Source: Halocaridina rubra (Eukaryota; Arthropoda; Malacostraca; Decapoda; Atyidae). Taken from it: a DNA stretch of 64,000 nt. The translations under genes and the position numbers were made by a program. Below are positions 16,145 through 28,578 of this stretch, piece by piece. The notes beneath the pieces are model-generated. The model did no database searches. It saw only the letters and a list, made by a program, of their open reading frames with translations, and had not been told where the DNA came from. The DNA lies in contig JAXCGZ010016982.1 in NCBI GenBank assembly GCA_037179515.1, positions 466,485 to 530,484 on the forward strand, in the 5' to 3' direction. Each line of letters begins with the position of its first letter. Positions within the stretch are counted from its first letter, which is position 1.

Positions 16145-16570
16145 TGTGAGAGTAAATGGAGAGATTCTTGAAAACTTGAAAGTTTTAAGTATCTGGGGTA
16201 GCATACGGCAATGAATGGAGAGTGAATGCATAGGAAAGTCATAGAGTGAATGAAGCACGTAAATTTCTAGTTGGTAAGAAAAATGTGATGAGAAATAGGT
16301 ATTTAGGAATGAATGTAAAGAGAAGGATTTATGAAGCAGTGGTTGTGCCGACAGATTTGTAAGGAGCAGAGACTTGGAATGCAAGAATGGATGAACAGAA
16401 CTTCTTGAATGTAATGGAGATTATTTGTTTAAGAAGTATGATAAATGTATCTAGAATGGATAGAGCGATGAATGAGGAGGTGAGGCATAGAACAGGTGTT
16501 GAAAAAAGGCTGTCGGAAAAGTTAAACAAGTATGTTGAGGTGATCTGAATATATGGAAAGAATGAAAAAT
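16145..16570 (+). mobile_element. RTE-like LINE C-terminal fragment, decayed
   Basis: In mixed frames it shows VNGEILENLKVLSIWGS, corresponding to LNGETLEEVDQFKYL at 9110-9160, and a region equivalent to MKCLRSMIGVSRLDRVRNEV (agaagtatgataaatgtatctagaatggatagag). It is on the same strand as the copy at 8503. No intact frame remains. Confidence 0.75.
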
Positions 16571-17180
16571 GAATGATCAACAAAGAGTGTGGAGAGCAGA
16601 CGAAATTGGAGTAAGCTGGGATGGGTGGGTGTGAGGGGGTTTGCCGTGACATGAAGAAGTAGAGGTAAGCCACCTGCAGTTGTCGGTCCTTACAGCAGAA
16701 GATTCTTGCCACTTGCCCTGTGGATAACCCAGACACTGTGGTAGTGGAGATTTGCAGCAACCCTCTACCACGTGATTGAGACACATTGGCTTCTGATGAA
16801 AGTGTGTGCTTTGGCTCGGCCATACCCCGTGCAAGGGGGATTGTTGCTATTTTATATGTAGGCAACTACTTTCTTGTCCCAGTCCTTTATTTTAATGAAG
16901 GAGTGAGAAACCTATTCTTGTCCGATAAGGTGGTTCACATAATGGAGTACATTATGGAAGGTATTTTAAGGTTCCCATTACTCTTTCAACTTCATGAAGT
17001 TTCTTGGTTTCCTTTGCAGACATAATACTGCACTTGATATATCTTGCTATTTTGAAGGAGGGAGGCTTATAATATTGGTGAGCAGGTTCCGGTAAATATG
17101 CAGGCATTTGAAGTCCCTGGAGGTTAGCAAATATGACTTCTCTTAGTTCACAAAGAAGCATGTAAAAGCCTTTTATTCCT
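16571..17180. other. Intron; GC-richer repeat-like stretch, unassigned
   Basis: 16620-16860 is more GC-rich than its surroundings and resembles the GC-rich 3' UTR part of the RTE-like copy (9690-9860) in composition. I cannot align it firmly. Confidence 0.35.
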
Positions 17181-17770
17181 ATAACTTCAGTTCAAACATT
17201 TAATGATCCCTTCAACTCGTCCAGTACTAGACAACCGTCCATATTAGCAGCCACTTAAATGTTTCTTCCTCGAAATATTCTAAAACTGACGTTGAAGATA
17301 TTCAAAACACGACATTGAGGCAATATTGAGACCATAAGTAAAGACATGGGAGCAGAAACTATGTTTCCGTTCTTAATGCCTGAAAATATTTCAAAGTATT
17401 TGGCCACTGGGACGTGCCAGTCTGCATATGTTGTGATAGTCCATGCAATTTCTGGGATCATGCACAGTATGTTTTTACTTATTAATAATCTGAATTTGCT
17501 GCTGGGAATGTACATGTTAAGAGTCGAGAGGTCAATGATTATTCTCGGTATTTCCAAGTTTTTCTTTTTAATGGTTACCAATTGGCTTCGTAGTTTGAAT
17601 ATGCTGTATATACTTTCTTCAGATTTCATCATCTCCCCTATAGAGTTCTCCTGAATTTGTGATATATTTCCTGAGCCTCCTCAGTGGAGAAGAGCTTTCT
17701 CCCATTTGACGTTTAGGCCCACGTTGATTACAGAGTAGGCCAAAGGGCATGATCTCCTTATTCCTTAAAT
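17180..17770 (-). mobile_element. DIRS-like retroelement RT fragment
   Basis: The minus-strand frame 17632-17255 reads PRIIIDLSTLNMYIPSSKFR, then NILCMIPEIAWTITTYADWH and WHVPVAKYFEIFSGIKNGN. The order I-D-L-S-x-L-N, W-T/YADWHVPVA and F-G/S-I matches the RT of DIRS-type elements, with a small deletion before the usual PFGLN. It shares the aatgattattct and ggaatgt blocks with 47680-47900. Confidence 0.65.
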
Positions 17771-17839
17771 TCTGCTACATGGCTCCCCACAACATGATAG
17801 CTATTTCACCTCCTGACAAAATGGATGATAAGGTTATCC

Positions 17840-18698
<859 letters not shown>

Positions 18699-19189
18699 AC
18701 ATGACCTAAATAAAATAATTTACACAAGAATTCAACTCATAAACAAACTCACTATCATCTTTGGGTTTGACGTAAAAAGACAAAGGAATTATTATATATC
18801 ACTTATATTATTGTTCTAGCGGTAAATTTTATGAAGTTAATCTTTATATAGGTCGAAAATAAAGGGATATAAAATACTTTAAAGCAAAAGTTTCTTATCT
18901 GATATCTAGTCATAATCAACACCTCTTTTTCACACCTGAGAGATATAATGTTTGTTGCTTTGGTAACAAAGATGGAAGGGCATTTGTATTTTTCTGAAGT
19001 CTGGGTGAGATGAGTCTGGGCCCTACCGCCATTAGAGCCTGTAAAATAGATAAAAACATGAGCATGTGGCTGGAACTATTGTTTCATTTTTTTTAAGAAG
19101 CTCAATTCTGGACTGGCTACACTTCCACCAGAGAGACTCTTGACAAAATGTATAGACAGAAAATATGCCATTTCATTTTGTCTTAACAG

Positions 19190-19324
19190 GTAATCCTCGT
19201 TGGACCCTAAAAGGTCATACTGCACCACCTAACACCATTAGACTGGATAATCGAGGCCTTCAATGTCTTACTCTTGATTCCCTTGGCCGTGACAGATCAG
19301 TCCGAGTGTGGGACATTCATTCAG
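19190..19324 (+). CDS. NACHT-WD40-like gene, exon 7 (WD40 blade)
   Basis: The exon has 135 bp, entered and left in phase 1, with acceptor tcttaacag and donor gtaatt. It encodes GNPRWTLKGHTAPPNTIRL, then CLTLDSLGRDRSVRVWDIHS. This is the clearest GH...WD blade of the gene: GH in LKGHT and WD in VRVWDIHSG. Confidence 0.85.
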
Positions 19325-19477
19325 GTAATTTTTATATCTTGAAAGTTCTGTAAGTAGAGCTTGAAAAGTTATATGTAAATAGAAACCGGATTAGATTTTT
19401 TACTTACGGAAAATGCATTTAAAAAAATAACCTTAGTTCATTGGAGGTACATATATGTACTTTTGTTTTTTGAACAG

Positions 19478-19688
19478 GTAATAGCCTAGCTGTTTTGACC
19501 CCCGACCAAGCCATCACTGCCTGTGAAATTTCAAGTGATGGTAAGGCTGTTGTTCTCGCATTGGAAGGACGAAATGAAATCGTAACTTTCCTTTTATGTC
19601 ACAAATCGGGTGTTAATGACCAAGGTACACCTAAGTCTTATGGAAATGACACTAACAGAGGAAAAGTATTCGACCTTAGTCAAGCAGG
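19478..19688 (+). CDS. NACHT-WD40-like gene, exon 8 (last WD40 strands)
   Basis: The exon has 211 bp, entered in phase 1 and left in phase 2. It encodes NSLAVLTPDQAITACEISSD, then a strand ending GRNEIVTFLLC and a hydrophilic tail ending KVFDLSQAG. The donor is GG|gtaagt, and the genomic frame read through it meets TAA at 19690-19692 at once. Spliced transcripts therefore continue to a further exon, whereas unspliced or intron-retaining ones stop here. Confidence 0.8.
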
Positions 19689-20555
19689 GTAAGTCACTCT
19701 TTACTATCTTTCCTCACAAAATACCCTACTACACCACATTTTTGCATTGCATTGCCTTTCCAGTCTCTGAGACTAGGAAGAATATTGGTTAGTTATGAGT
19801 TCCACTTTCATATTATTTGGTAACCTGAGTATGCATATTAGATAAAAAAAAAGTCATCATCAGTAGGGACTAAATAAAATTTGGATGTCAGTAGTTCTCT
19901 AGAAACATGAATATTTTTTCCAACTCCAAACTTTAGTGTTTTCAGTGTATCAGTCGGGTGAGTTAATAATTGATTTATGCATGTACAGTATTATCTTGCA
20001 CAGTCACTATAAAGTTGGCCACAACTTTTAATAAATAGCTAAAGCTGATGGTAAGGTTTCACTATAACTTGCCCATTCATCATATTTTACATTCAAGTAC
20101 TTAAAATAGCATAAGGAAGGGAGGAGCTGGTTATTTTCTATAAAATCCCGCACACTAAGTATAGCTACAAATTTTGAAATTCACAGATAGATGCTATTAT
20201 TTAATAGGTGCTATTATTCAGTAGGTGTGGCATAATACATTGTTTTAGGAAAAGGATCTAAGAGCTCTGTGGCTGTTGAGAGGGCCTGTCCAGTCAGGAG
20301 GTGGAAAACTGGAGAAAAGATGTCTTTATCAACCCAATGCAAAGGAATATTGTGGGAAGAGAGACTTACACCAGCTTGCTTGCTGACATCATACATTTCG
20401 CAAATTTCATTTAACACATTGATTTCATATTTTCTTCGTAATTTTCAAACTTTTCATTGGCATCCTCTGGAATTTTCATGGCTCCCATTCACGTATTTTT
20501 ATTTTATTCATATACAACACTATACCTTTCAGCTTCAAAATAGTTCTTATGAAGG
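19689..20555. other. Start of 11 kb intron; nothing recognised
   Basis: It follows the exon 8 donor. No coding or repeat feature was identified before the CR1 copy. Confidence 0.55.
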
Positions 20556-20559
20556 ATTA

Positions 20560-22225
20560 TGATGAGATTGGAGATGCCTTACATTAGTCGCATAAATACC
20601 ACTGAACACTTTCTTGGCCATATGCCAGAAGGCCACCATTATTTTTGCTAAGAAACCATATGCTGCATTTACTATACTATTTACATGCAATTAATATACC
20701 ATTTCCATGTTTTACAGAGAAAAATATGCTAATACAATTACCCCTTGTTATCTTATGTTCTCATATTCTTGAAGTTCCATTCCTGCTCTTAAAATACCCA
20801 AACTTGAGCCTTCTTGCACTCTTTTCCATTCTCACAATTTTACCTTCTGAAGAAGTGACTCACATAACCACGTATCTGACCACTCATGCAGACTATTAAA
20901 ATTATCTTTTAAGTACTCTCCGAGTGGGGGCAATATTTTTTCTGTCTCAGTGTCACACTCATAAAATTACTTTCTTCACAATTTTGGCATCATATGCAAA
21001 CATTTAAAAATGCTTTTACAGTCTCCCGCAGGTCCTTTACTTATATAAGGAACTAAATTGGCCCAATACCTGATCCCTGTGGAAACCCACTGCTAACTTT
21101 TCTTCGGTCAGACACTGCATGTCTTACTCTATCCAAAAGTTCCTTTCCTTCTTAATAAGTTTCTTTTCTCTCCATGACATTTCCACCTATCTTGGCAATA
21201 CTTGCAGCTTTTTAATAAGTCTCCCATGTGGACTTTATCTAAGAATACGCAACTTGCCCAGCCTTCGCTTGCCTGTAAGATTTGGCTTACTGCATCATAA
21301 ATTCTAGTAAGTTTAGTACCATAGACCTAATTTCTCTGAAGCCATATTGTCTCATGAACAAAAGCAGACTCCCAGTGAAGAGAAATGTGTCTTCTCATTA
21401 GATTCCCCATAACTTTGAAAACTATGGAAGTTAAGAAAACAGGCCTATAATTTAAGTATTTGAAGATAGGTACCCCGTTTGCTTGATTCCAGCATCTCTC
21501 CCCTGATTCCAATGACTTCTCAAATATGATCCATGGCAATACTGATATTTGTTTAGCAGGCAATTCCTTGGTAAGTAAAGGGGATTTGTCATCCGGCCTC
21601 ATAACTTCATCAATGCTTCACATGCTTCTGTAGTTGAAAAGATTGTTCTCTAATACTGGTCTGAGATCGCTCATCTTTGCAGTATGAGGGATGGAGTATT
21701 ATCTGCAGTAAATATAGACAAAAATTTCTTGTTGAATTCTTTGCAGATCTCCTCATCTGTCTCATTAAAGCTTTCATCTGCCCTCTCCAACTTTAAAACG
21801 TATTCTTTGACCTTTAAATTTCCTTTAACAAAGCAGTGGAAAAGTATGGGATTTTCTTTAGCCTTCCTGGTAATATCCTTCTCATAAGACCATTCTGCCT
21901 TTCTTCTTTTATTAAGGTAATCTTTCCTGCCCGTTTGTAATGTTCCCTTCCATTTTATTTTTGCTCCTACTGAACCTATTCCAGCATTAGTCTCTGCGCT
22001 TCTTTGATCTCTTACACTCATTAATGAACCATTTCTCTTTGGCATTAATCATTTCTATTTTAGTGGATGGCATGCAGCAACTTACTCTCTTTTTTATATT
22101 CTTCACGAACGATTTAATTTATATCTCGTACAAATTTTGTTTTATCAAATATGGTCCCCCAGTCAATACCTGCAAAATGATTGTTAATTTTCTATAATCT
22201 TTTGGCACTCTTCTGTATTTCCTTC
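20560..22225 (-). mobile_element. CR1/L2-like LINE, linker plus RT, decayed
   Basis: The minus-strand linker frame 22045-21671 includes KRRKAEWSYEKDITRKAKEN and ADESFNETDEEICKEFNKKF. RT pieces follow: PVFLTSIVFKVMGNLMRRH at about 21450-21380, then motif-B-like text and a VNAAYGF-type segment down to about 20600. The same modules occur in the 5970-7664 copy. The frame is broken many times. Confidence 0.85.
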
Positions 22226-22232
22226 TTGAAGC

Positions 22233-22535
22233 TAGAAGAATGAGAGGGGATATGGTGACGGTTTATATATTCCTTCATGGTTTTGACAGTGTGGATAGGG
22301 ATCGATATTTTGATATAGCTGACACTAGAAAACTTCTTTGCAAGATGTAAGGAAGTACTTTTTTAGTGTAAGAGTAGTTAAGCGAAGAGGCAGTTAATGC
22401 TAACTCTATCCATATTTTTAAGGACATGTATGATAAATATCACTAAGTACAAAAATGGAACCGACCAGGAGACGGGGAGTTATGAGCATTAGGATCTTTC
22501 CCGCAAGCACAATTAAGTAATTACACAAACACAAA
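22233..22535 (+). mobile_element. CR1/L2-like LINE 3' end
   Basis: It contains RMRGDMVTVYIFLHGFDSVD, RDRYFDIADTRK and the 3' UTR signature accgaccaggagacgggga, ending cacaattaagtaattacac. It lies head to head with the minus-strand copy that ends at about 22225. Confidence 0.85.
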
Positions 22536-22799
22536 AGGATTTTTTTTAAAAATTCTCTTGGAGGCAAGATTCCTAGATTATGTACAAGGAATTTCCTGCA
22601 TCAACTTTTATGGGAACCGACGTAGCCCAGGGTTGGGGATGACCCATCACTGCTCGTTCTGTTGTTCACAACTAATGTGTTGGATTGGCGAAACTGAGTA
22701 TGAGCCACTAATTGGAAAAAGTGGCCACTGTGTGTCGTTGATAAAGTATATCATATAAAATTTTCTGCCTAAGAGTAAGGAAACTGAAAAGGAAACGAG
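22536..22799. other. Intron spacer
   Basis: No feature recognised between two CR1-type segments. Confidence 0.5.
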
Positions 22800-23783
22800 G
22801 AGGCACTATCCAAAAGGAGATTACAACGTAATTTATGATCCTTTTGTAGTTGTTGTCTGGATAACCTTATGTAACAAGAAATCTGTACAAGAGATTTTGA
22901 AATATTTTGTGATGAATATGAGAAGATAGCTACATGCTGTATACCATCCACCAAAATAGGAGCTGTTAATGCCCTTGAGATATGGTTCATTAATGAGTGT
23001 AAGAGAGCTAAGGATTGGCGAGACGAATGCTGGAATAGGTATCGGAGGAGAAAAAGTATAAATGACTGGCAGACTTACAAACAAGCAAGAAATGATTACC
23101 TCAGTAATAGAAGAGGTAGAGAGGGATTATGAGAGGGATATTACTAGGAAGGAGAAAGAACTTTCAAAGGTTTCCACAGCTTTGACACAGGAATACTGAA
23201 GGTCAAAGAACAAATATTAAACCTGAAGAGGGCAGATGGAAGCATCACTGAAACAGATGAAGAGATCAGCAAAGAATTGAACATGGAGATTCAGTCAGGA
23301 TTTACAGGAGATATTGCTCCACCCCTCAGATTGCAGAGATAAGAGATCATGGACAGGTGTTAGACAACATTGTGCTTTTAGCTACAGAGGTATGCAAGGC
23401 GTTGATACAGTTAGATGCCCATGATGCTATGGATCTTAAAAGAAAGAAAAAAGGATATGCGACGGTTTTTAAATTACTTCATGATTTTAACAGAGTGGAT
23501 AGGGATCGACATTTTGATATGACTGGCACTAGAATTAAGGGTCATAGTTTGAAGCTTCGTAAGAAGCCTTCTTTGCAGGATGTAAGGAAGTATTCTTTAT
23601 AGTGTAAGAATAGTTGGTGATTGGAATTCGCTAAGTAAGGAGGTAGTGTATGCTAACTCAATTCATAGTTTTAAGGACAAATATGATAAATATCACAAAG
23701 TATAAAAATGGAACCAATCAGGAGATGGGAAGTTACGAGCATAGAGCTCATTCCCGAAAGCACAACTAGGTAATTACACAGAT
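22800..23783 (+). mobile_element. CR1/L2-like LINE with RT deleted
   Basis: The linker (IWFINECKRAKDWRDECWNR, then ADGSITETDEEISKELNMEI) is followed within about 130 bp by the C-terminal block (DRVDRDRHFDMTGTRIKGHS in sense, then SVRIVGDWNSLSKEVV) and a 3' end caaccagg...cacaactaggtaattacac. The whole RT core is missing, so this is an internal deletion derivative. Confidence 0.85.
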
Positions 23784-24035
23784 ATGGGCGGCTCTAGAAC
23801 CGGAGGTCATAGTTTAAATCTCCAGAAGAAATCTTTGCAAGATGTAAGGGAATACTTGTTTAGTGTAAGGCTAGTTGATGATTGGAATTCGCTAAGAAAG
23901 GGCATAGTTAATGCTAACTGCATCCATAGTTTCAAGGACAAATATAATAAGTCTCATTGAGTATAAAATGGAATCAACCAGAGACAGGGAGATATGAGCA
24001 TAGCTCTCTTTCCGTAACAGTTAGGTAATTACATA
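23784..24035 (+). mobile_element. CR1/L2-like LINE 3' end, extra copy
   Basis: It starts at SRTGGHSLNLQKKSLQDVRE and continues [20 protein letters not shown], then the UTR block, ending gttaggtaattacat. It directly abuts the previous copy. Confidence 0.8.
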
Positions 24036-24074
24036 TACTGACATCAAGACTAATTGAGTTTCTTGCCTCATAGT

Positions 24075-24690
24075 ATAGTAAGTCATAGTAAGGGTTGCAT
24101 ATGCTTTCTTAGCAAATGCAAGGGTAGCCTTCAGTCACATGAACAAGGGAAATTTTCAGAAATATTTATGTAGCATAAGTGAGGCCAACACTGGAATATG
24201 CAACACCATTTTGGAATCCACACTTGAAAAAGCATATAAATTATCTGGAAAAAGTTCAAAGACATGCTACGAAACTGGTGCCAGAAATTCGCAATATTAG
24301 TTATGAGGAGAGGCTGAAGGGAGTTAGGACTTACGATCATTCAAAACAAGAAGAATGCGGGGGGATATGGTGACGGTTTTAAAATTCTTTCATGGTTTTG
24401 ACAGAGTGGATAGGGATTGATATTTTGATATGGTTGGCTCTAGAAATAGAGGTCATACTTTGAAGCTTTGTAAGAAAACTTGTTTTCAGGATGTAAGGAA
24501 GTACTTTCTCAGAGCAGAATAGTTAATGATGGGAAATTGTTAACGAAAAGGTAGTTAATGCAAACTCAATTTACAGTTTTAAGGACAAATATGATAAGCA
24601 TCATTGAGAATAAAAATGGCACTGACCAGGAGACGGGAAGTTGACAGCACAGGGCTCTTTCCCGTAAGCACAAATGGGTAATTATCTAAA
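24075..24690 (+). mobile_element. CR1/L2-like LINE C-terminal part, third copy in a row
   Basis: It runs from an AFLANARVAFSHMNK-type segment through NPHLKKHINYLEKVQRHATK, VPEIRNISYEERLKG, RMRGDMVTVLKFFHGFDRVD, the UTR block gaccaggagacgggaag and the tail aatgggtaattat. Frameshifts are present. Confidence 0.85.
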
Positions 24691-24934
24691 ATCCATGGTG
24701 TAACCTATGATATATGAGTCATGTAAACATGTTGCAGAAATAAAAAAGAAATAAAGTGACATCAAGACTTGTGCCATCAGGTTACTTGCCTATGCAACGT
24801 CAGGACACAACATAGAAATCAGTATCATAGTATAAAAATAATATATACGCTTAGTGATGGAGTATTCAAGCCCTAATTGAGTTTCGTATCTCACTAAAAC
24901 AAATCACGACACCCTAAAGACAGCTTTCTTCCAA

Positions 24935-25335
24935 TGCCCATTTTATGCTAAACCTCCTTTCTTAACACACCTCATCTTCATATCCATTTAATCTGTTCCA
25001 TTCAACCTCTCTTACAATTGAAGTCTCTGTTCATACAATGCAGTAGAGATCACTCCCTCATAAAAGCTTAAATACCATTATGCTCATTACTCTTTTATCA
25101 CGTTTAGACAATTACTCGCTACCTTTCCTGTAACTCTCCACCACATCTACTCCTCCATGGGACCCCATATACTTAAACAACTCTCAATTTCCTCAAGCAT
25201 CTCTCCTTTCAACCTTTCTCCATTAGCAGTGCATGTAATTATACCCTTATTCACCCATAACCTCCTCCTCTCTAACACCCTTACAAAATCTGTCACTAAC
25301 TGCTTCAAGTTTCTCTTCACCTTTAACCGGATAGT
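24935..25335 (-). mobile_element. RTE-like LINE fragment, decayed
   Basis: On the minus strand the text matches the region after FADD of the 8503 copy: a GEMLEEI-like segment, KYMGSHGGVDVVESY, and then codons corresponding to the NEGCKVLGAL region. It has many stops. The codon bias (AG-rich sense strand) is the same as in the other RTE copies. Confidence 0.65.
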
Positions 25336-26937
25336 GCATCAATAATAAATGAATATGATGCATTATATTTGTAAACAAAACATGCACTTTGTCAATTTTC
25401 AAAGCAGTCTCTCTGTCTCATGAATCATTTCGGTGTTTATGTCCCTTGGAGGATATTCCAGGTTATAAGAGCTAAGGAAATATGCTTGCAAATTAAGATA
25501 ACTTCGTACAATTTTATGAATTTAGAAAGAAAAGGTTTTAATTTTTTGAATGTTGAAAGAAAAAGTTTTATCAGATATAAAACGCACACCATCGCTAAGT
25601 TGTCATTCTGATGTTATCATCGTTTAGATTCGAAATTGGTGATTTGCTTGATTCATTATTATCATAAAATCTAATTATTCATTAAATTATATGATAGTTG
25701 TTGACAGTTCTGAAAGTCATTCTTCACTTACCATCAGTACTACAAGCTGTTTAGATATAAAAGTTGTATTTACAAATTATAGTGAGTTCCTTAAGGTGAG
25801 TATTTTTTTTAAATAATTTGCATGTGCAATTAATGCATGTTTTTCTTTTCTGTTCAGTACATGGCCCATGTCTGGTGATGCGGAGGAAAACATGCTGTGG
25901 AGTTAACTTGGCTCTTCTTAATTAGAATGCATGAACTGTAAATATATACGTGACCACAATTACCTATAGCTTAAGGAAAGTAAATTCTCTCAATGCAATA
26001 TATTTCCTATTCTGAAATATTCCAAATAGTCAATAAGAATATATCTGGTCTACAATTGTCAGGTTCAAATACCTCTCTTCATTGCTAAACTCAATGTTGT
26101 GTTATGTCTGTTGTACTAAAAATATTAAAACAAGAAATTGAGATAATGAGAGTTCACACTATATGCATCATCAACTTCAATTTGACTCCGTTGCCTTATG
26201 AGGTGTTATGGCCCACATAAGTCATGATTCTGTAGCACAAGGTTACTATTAAAATTATTTCATCTAGCAGGTACTGCACCTTATACATACCTGTGCTCAT
26301 ACATTTATAATAAGTAAGGCATCAGAGGGGAGGAGAGACTTTAGCTTGATGGGTAACATAGTTACATAAAATATAGATCTAATGATATTACAGTATATAG
26401 TGGTAGGATAGAACATACATTGAAACCATTAATACCTACAAGGATAAACTGTATTATACAGTACTTATGATTACATAAAATCTTTCTTCAAAGCTGTATC
26501 ATGACTCATTAAAAGAAAATGAAGCTTTAAAGTGAAGAGATGCAGCCAGATAGGTACAGATATAGGCTAATAGACACAACAGCAAATTTCTCACAATCTG
26601 CATTGGAAGGACTTTAAGAGTAGTAACAGGGTAATGATTAATGTACTTACAAGGGAGCAGGTGGGTAGCAGCAAACGAGAGAATGCTTGCAGGTAGTTTC
26701 TTTGAACCCCAATCACCTGATATTACTTAACCTAACTGATTCTATTGCTCTTTTACCAATCTGTCAGTAAATATATTTTAGCTACGAAGTCAGTGATAAT
26801 AAGAAAACAAAATTATATAAGAAGGCAGATATGAATTATGCTAGTGAATTAACTTCAGGCAAAAATATATTTTGTTCCTTCTCTGAAAACTGTGCGTGCA
26901 TGTATATAAGGATATTACATATGTGTCAATCCAGATA
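25336..26937. other. Intron; nothing recognised
   Basis: AT-rich sequence without clear repeat or coding signals. Confidence 0.55.
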
Positions 26938-28578
26938 CAGTCGTCCCTCAGCTTACCCAAATAACTGGTTCCACCACTACCTGCATAAGTCGAAATTCAC
27001 GAAGTCGGGACCCATATATATAAGTGTGTTATTACTTTGCATATAACCCATTACCAATCTTGCATACAGGGTAATGTACTTCAGATCGTATATTACGAGT
27101 AAACAGAACCTGCTGCTCAACAATATTAATATAAACTACAATAGTTATAACTACAGCACGATATTAAATTTTAAAGAAATGTAAAATAGAAATGTGAACA
27201 TTTTTACTAGACTTCAGTCAGAAAATTTCGTGTGTCATTATAAAAATATTTCCATATGTAGTTACTTTCTTGTACAGTATATTAAATAAACTGTACATAT
27301 TACATAGTATATAAATATAAAAATATAGATTATATTTTAACTAAATGTAAAACATACCAGTGAACTGGTTTACTAACCTCTATATACATGGCTCATGTAC
27401 AGTATATAGTATACAGATCTGAAAAGTATGGGTAGCTATCAGAATAAAACGTGTTTACAGATGTGGTTACTTTTGGGTACAGAATTACACAGAAACAGTA
27501 CATATTTAAAAGTAAATTCACTGTAAACCATAATGAATATAACAACAATAATACATGTAAGTAAATGTAAAACACACCAGTAAAGTGGTTTACTAAACCT
27601 TTATCTGAAAATTACGTATAATGAAAAGTACTCACGCATGTACATTTTTATGAAAAAACAAAACTACATTTTGTCTAATAAAATAAATATGAGAATATCA
27701 AAATTATAGCTACACTATCAAATTGTAAAGAAATGTAAAACATACAAGTGAACTGGTTTACAAAACCGCTATCTGTGAAGTACAAGTGTTGCTATGTAAT
27801 TCTCTCTCTTAATGAGAATATGTTAACATTTACCAAAAAGAAAAACAAATCTTCTCTGTTCAGCTAAATTATGGCTCTTTAAGAAACTATGCATAGCTGG
27901 CCCTTGCTAGCTTTAAACTACTATTGCTGCCGTTATGTTAGCACCTCCGCTGAAATATTCATTCAGCTGAAGTGCCTTTTCAGGCAAGATATATCCATCA
28001 ACAGGGACATGCTCCTGTACCTTGGTTTTCAAGCACACGTTTAATGCTTCGTCGGTTTTCACAAGCAATGTATCACGAACTTGAGATACCTTGTTTTGAA
28101 GTTGCAGGCAAAACACTAGTATTACTAAGAATTTTTTTCCTCTCTACATTATTGAACAAATGCTAGGCTCATATTTCCCCCATTAACGTGCTTTTCTGGA
28201 TGCTGACATCGTTTTCAACTGCTCTAATGCCAGCTTTTGCTGCAGACTTAATGTATCTCTAGCCAACTTAGGTTTTTTATCATTGCCCTTAGCACTTAAT
28301 ATTTTGGCGACATCTCATGAGAGGGCAAATTAAAATGTGACACTGTTTACGAATGTGTTAAAGACAATACACGTAGCAGCACCATATATAACTCCAACGA
28401 TTGTAAGACAGACACATGTCCCACCTCTCTCCACTCACTAGCGTGCCATGCTGCCTTGGTGCGATCTCATGCTCGTTCCACTTAAGTTTTGAAAAATTTC
28501 TGATTCTCTTTTATCATTTTCAATTCATGTGTAATAAAAAACATGAAAGTGTAGTTTGTGTAAGCTGCAGGATGACTG
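26938..28578 (-). mobile_element. Tigger-like DNA transposon, 1.64 kb
   Basis: The terminal inverted repeats CAGTCGTCCCTCAGCTTACC and, inverted, CAGTCATCCTGCAGCTTACA match at 16 of 20 bases. TA flanks both ends (26936-26937 and 28579-28580). The left half has three or four imperfect units of about 190-215 bp, each containing cagtgaactggtttact-like text (27355, 27572, 27737). The right half encodes, on the minus strand, DEALNVCLKTKVQEHVPVDG and ILPEKALQLNEYF, the second (CENP-B-type) DNA-binding domain of a Tigger transposase. The DDE core is absent. Confidence 0.8.
27913..28116 (-). pseudogene. Tigger transposase DNA-binding domain remnant
   Basis: This frame holds VDEALxxxLxxxxxxxVPVDGxILxEKALQLNE-like spacing (seen as DEALNVCLKTKVQEHVPVDG, then LPEKALQLNEYF), characteristic of the HTH_Tnp_Tc5 domain of Tigger/CENP-B proteins. 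Upstream minus-strand sequence at about 28180-28320 (KLARDTLSLQQKLALEQLK) may be the first helix-turn-helix. The frame stops at 27913 shortly after the domain. Confidence 0.75.
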
